A stretch of 64,000 bases of DNA from Leptospira congkakensis. Its GTDB lineage: Bacteria > Spirochaetota > Leptospiria > Leptospirales > Leptospiraceae. The DNA lies in assembly GCF_004770265.1 (NCBI RefSeq), contig NZ_RQGQ01000001.1, forward strand, positions 1 through 64,000, written 5' to 3'. The translations under genes and the position numbers were made by a program. Below, in pieces: positions 62,082 through 64,000 of this stretch. The notes beneath the pieces were generated by a model that was not told the origin of the DNA, did no database searches, and worked only from the letters and a program-made list of their open reading frames with translations. The number at the start of each line of letters is the position of its first letter. The stretch's first letter is position 1.

Positions 62082-63266
62082 ATGATTCGATTTTCTTATT
62101 TCTCTCCTTTTTATCTTTTGATCCTACTGTTTTGTTTTTCCTTATCTGCACAAAAAATAGAATCAGAGTTTTCCTTTAAAACCGACTTCAGTGTCCGGCC
62201 AACATTTGTAGAAGATGATACTCCTTTCTTTGTGAATGGGGGGAAGTGGATTTATTTAGGAAGAACTGCCGATTTTGACGAACCTGGTTTGTATTTTTAT
62301 GATCCACAAACTAAAGAAAAAATTTATCGTCCGGTTCCTTTGGAAACTTATTTTCTTTCTCATCCCACAGAGTTTCTCGGCAAAATAGAAACGACTGGCA
62401 AACGTTTGCCGTTAACCATTTATGATTTTTTATTTTATGATGAAGGGAATCACCGCGCAGGTTTCGTTGTTGAAAACAAACACAATGATACTCGTGCCAA
62501 ACGTTACTTTTTTATGGGATGGGATCTATCAACGAATACCATTGATGTGGTAGAACAGATTTACGAAATTCCGGAAAATGATAAAAAATCCTTTGCCCAA
62601 AGTTCCCGGATTGGTTACTCAACGGAAGACAATACAGGTTACTTTGTGTTTTCAGTAGATGCAGATTTAAAAGACAATGAATCGACAGATGTCACTGCTT
62701 TGATTTATCAAATTCAAAATCAGAACTTAACAAAATTAAAAGAATATAAATCTAAATTCTATCCTTATACTCCGGAGCTCCATCCCGAATCAAAACAATT
62801 GGTCATTGCAGCGTATGCGGAGGATTTTCAAAAAAGAAATCCAATCGGTTTTTTGTACAAAGTAAACACAGATTCATTCCAAGAATTTTCTATTCCTTCC
62901 ACTCCTTATGGAATTAGTTTTTCGAAAGATGGAAAGTATTTGTATATGGCAGCAGCGGATACCGGTGAAGTGCGTATGTACAATACGGACAATCTTTCCG
63001 ATGTGAAAAAAACAAAGTGGGGAACCCACGGTCATAAATTAGGATTTTGGAAAGAAGGGGAACTTGTCTGGGTTCGAAACTCTGGGCTTCATATTTATGA
63101 TCCCATCACTTTAAAACAAAAGAAGGTAATTCCTACTAAAAAGTTTTATAAAAATCAAATCAATGTAAGCGGTTCGTCATTTTTGCCATTTCGTAAGTTA
63201 CTCCTTAGAAATGGACTGGAAGATGTGGCTGGCGGTGCCGCCAACCGCATCTTAATTGCAGATTAA
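62082..63266 (+). CDS. Secreted beta-propeller-like hypothetical protein
   Basis: 394 residues. It has a signal peptide (to about 24, LSAQK). The body has repeated strand-turn units such as GKWIYLGRTADFDEPGLYFY and GISFSKDGKYLYMAAAD that resemble a WD40/YVTN-type propeller. No catalytic motif was seen. GTTAGGAG before the ATG is a good ribosome-binding site. It is convergent with the NmrA-like gene (48-base gap). Confidence 0.6.
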   Translation: MIRFSYFSPFYLLILLFCFSLSAQKIESEFSFKTDFSVRPTFVEDDTPFFVNGGKWIYLGRTADFDEPGLYFYDPQTKEKIYRPVPLETYFLSHPTEFLGKIETTGKRLPLTIYDFLFYDEGNHRAGFVVENKHNDTRAKRYFFMGWDLSTNTIDVVEQIYEIPENDKKSFAQSSRIGYSTEDNTGYFVFSVDADLKDNESTDVTALIYQIQNQNLTKLKEYKSKFYPYTPELHPESKQLVIAAYAEDFQKRNPIGFLYKVNTDSFQEFSIPSTPYGISFSKDGKYLYMAAADTGEVRMYNTDNLSDVKKTKWGTHGHKLGFWKEGELVWVRNSGLHIYDPITLKQKKVIPTKKFYKNQINVSGSSFLPFRKLLLRNGLEDVAGGAANRILIAD

Positions 63267-63314
63267 AATTCAATCTTCCTTAAAGTAATCAAATGATAAA
63301 CGAGATGTTTGGAT

Positions 63315-64000
63315 TTATTTCCAAGCATCTGCATTTTCTTTTGCATATTGACCAAAGGAGATGGGATCTTTTCCTGTCAGAGTTTTTACTGTATCGACGA
63401 TAGGAGAGGCAAACCCGTCCTTTAAGGCACCAGCAATCATCACAAGAAAAGCTGCATAATCTTTTGGCAGACCTGCTGATACAAGAGAAGATTCAAATAC
63501 TTTTGGATTCACATCTACATATCCAATCGTTTTTCCACTTACTTTTGTTAAGTGGTTTGCTACTTCATTGTGATCAATGGATTCAGGTCCTGTCAATGTA
63601 AAGGCTTGGTTTTCATTTTTGGTCGTTGTTAGAAGCACAGAAGCAACGGATGCGATGTCTTTTGCATCAATGAAACTTGTTTTTGCGGATCCACCTGGGA
63701 AGTAAATCTTTCCATCTTGTTTGATTCCTGAAATCCAGAAGGTATGGAAGTTTTGCATAAACCAGTTAGGGCGAATGATATTCCAAGGAATCCCTGCTCC
63801 TTCGAGTAGTATTTCTGTTTTGCGAAATGGTGCTTCCGGTGGAGCATGTTCCACACCCATTGCCGTCATCAGAACAAGTTTTTTCAAACCCACTTGTTTT
63901 GCTTTTTCAATCCAAGGGGAAAGGATTTCGTATTGGTTGGTTTGACCAGGAGGGCTTAAAAAATAAGCTGCATCCACTTTTTCCAAAACTTCCAACCCCT
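63315..64000 (-). CDS. NmrA-like NAD(P)-binding protein (partial, 5' end outside window)
   Basis: About 229 C-terminal residues are visible; the first Rossmann strand with its glycine loop must lie beyond 64000. Landmarks are YFLSPPGQTNQYEI, KLVLMTAMGVEHAPPEAPF with FRKTEILLEGAGIPWNIIRP, and KTSFIDAKDIASVASVLL. This is the pattern of NmrA/SDR-a5-type proteins, either redox-sensing or quinone/aldehyde reductases. The end of the gene is at 63315. Confidence 0.75.
   Translation of the reverse strand, partial: GLEVLEKVDAAYFLSPPGQTNQYEILSPWIEKAKQVGLKKLVLMTAMGVEHAPPEAPFRKTEILLEGAGIPWNIIRPNWFMQNFHTFWISGIKQDGKIYFPGGSAKTSFIDAKDIASVASVLLTTTKNENQAFTLTGPESIDHNEVANHLTKVSGKTIGYVDVNPKVFESSLVSAGLPKDYAAFLVMIAGALKDGFASPIVDTVKTLTGKDPISFGQYAKENADAWK

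Noticed and set aside
1..64000. CRISPR array, prophage, insertion sequence or tRNA
   Set aside because: No regularly spaced repeats, transposase, integrase, phage structural gene or tRNA cloverleaf was recognised.

Overview
The window reads as chromosome of a spirochaete of the genus Leptospira, most likely a free-living (saprophyte-type) species. This is inferred from family content, not from a marker gene. The DNA is AT-rich. There are many small lipoproteins with the loose spirochaetal lipobox, 7TM-DISM sensors fused to kinase, SpoIIE-phosphatase or AraC outputs, many TetR regulators, an SbtA-type transporter, and a slr1658/slr1659-type signalling module. No rRNA, tRNA, CRISPR array, insertion sequence or prophage was seen. 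The gene order looks like dense, stable chromosome. About 58 protein genes are supported; the last one runs off the right edge.

Layout. 0.2-5.4 kb: a minus-strand run of six genes (FabI-like reductase, zinc alcohol dehydrogenase, DUF4846, HEAT-like secreted protein, LOG-family hydrolase, hypothetical). 5.5-9.2 kb: an ankyrin protein, then a membrane-protein pair divergent from a TetR gene with a clear operator. 9.2-14.5 kb: a signalling island with a class III cyclase, a membrane SpoIIE phosphatase, two slr1658-type ATPase-fold proteins, one slr1659/STAS-type protein, and an acyltransferase fused to a cyclic-nucleotide-binding domain. 14.5-18.8 kb: methyltransferase, two lipoproteins (one downstream of a cobalamin riboswitch), a PlsC-like acyltransferase and a TetR. 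18.9-25.1 kb: alginate-export-like porin, SbtA bicarbonate transporter, 7TM-AraC regulator and SulP anion transporter. 25.1-31.0 kb: TPM protein, then a tolC-macA-macB-tetR efflux operon. 31.1-35.0 kb: a copper-linked cluster (cupredoxin/beta-helix membrane protein, small membrane protein, two-domain multicopper oxidase, SCO). 35.0-45.5 kb: a TonB-ExbBD/TonB-dependent receptor operon with four small lipoproteins, bracketed by a LytS-type kinase and a LytTR regulator plus SpoIIE phosphatase. 45.6-48.8 kb: oxyR, ahpC, ahpF. 48.8-51.6 kb: hybrid histidine kinase and a hypothetical gene. 51.8-60.7 kb: alpha-2-macroglobulin, PBP1C and a sulfatase-fold membrane enzyme. 60.7-64 kb: TetR, DUF5329, a secreted beta-propeller-like protein, and an NmrA-like reductase cut by the window edge.

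Strongest candidates for something new: (i) a B12 riboswitch leading into a lipoprotein gene of unknown function instead of a known B12 gene; (ii) the cyclase / cNMP-gated acyltransferase / partner-switching island; (iii) the copper cluster built around a cupredoxin-beta-helix-membrane fusion; (iv) a LytTR operator in front of the TonB operon that ties the two ends of that locus together; (v) several perfect inverted repeats placed as operators, plus a terminator-like hairpin whose loop holds a start codon.
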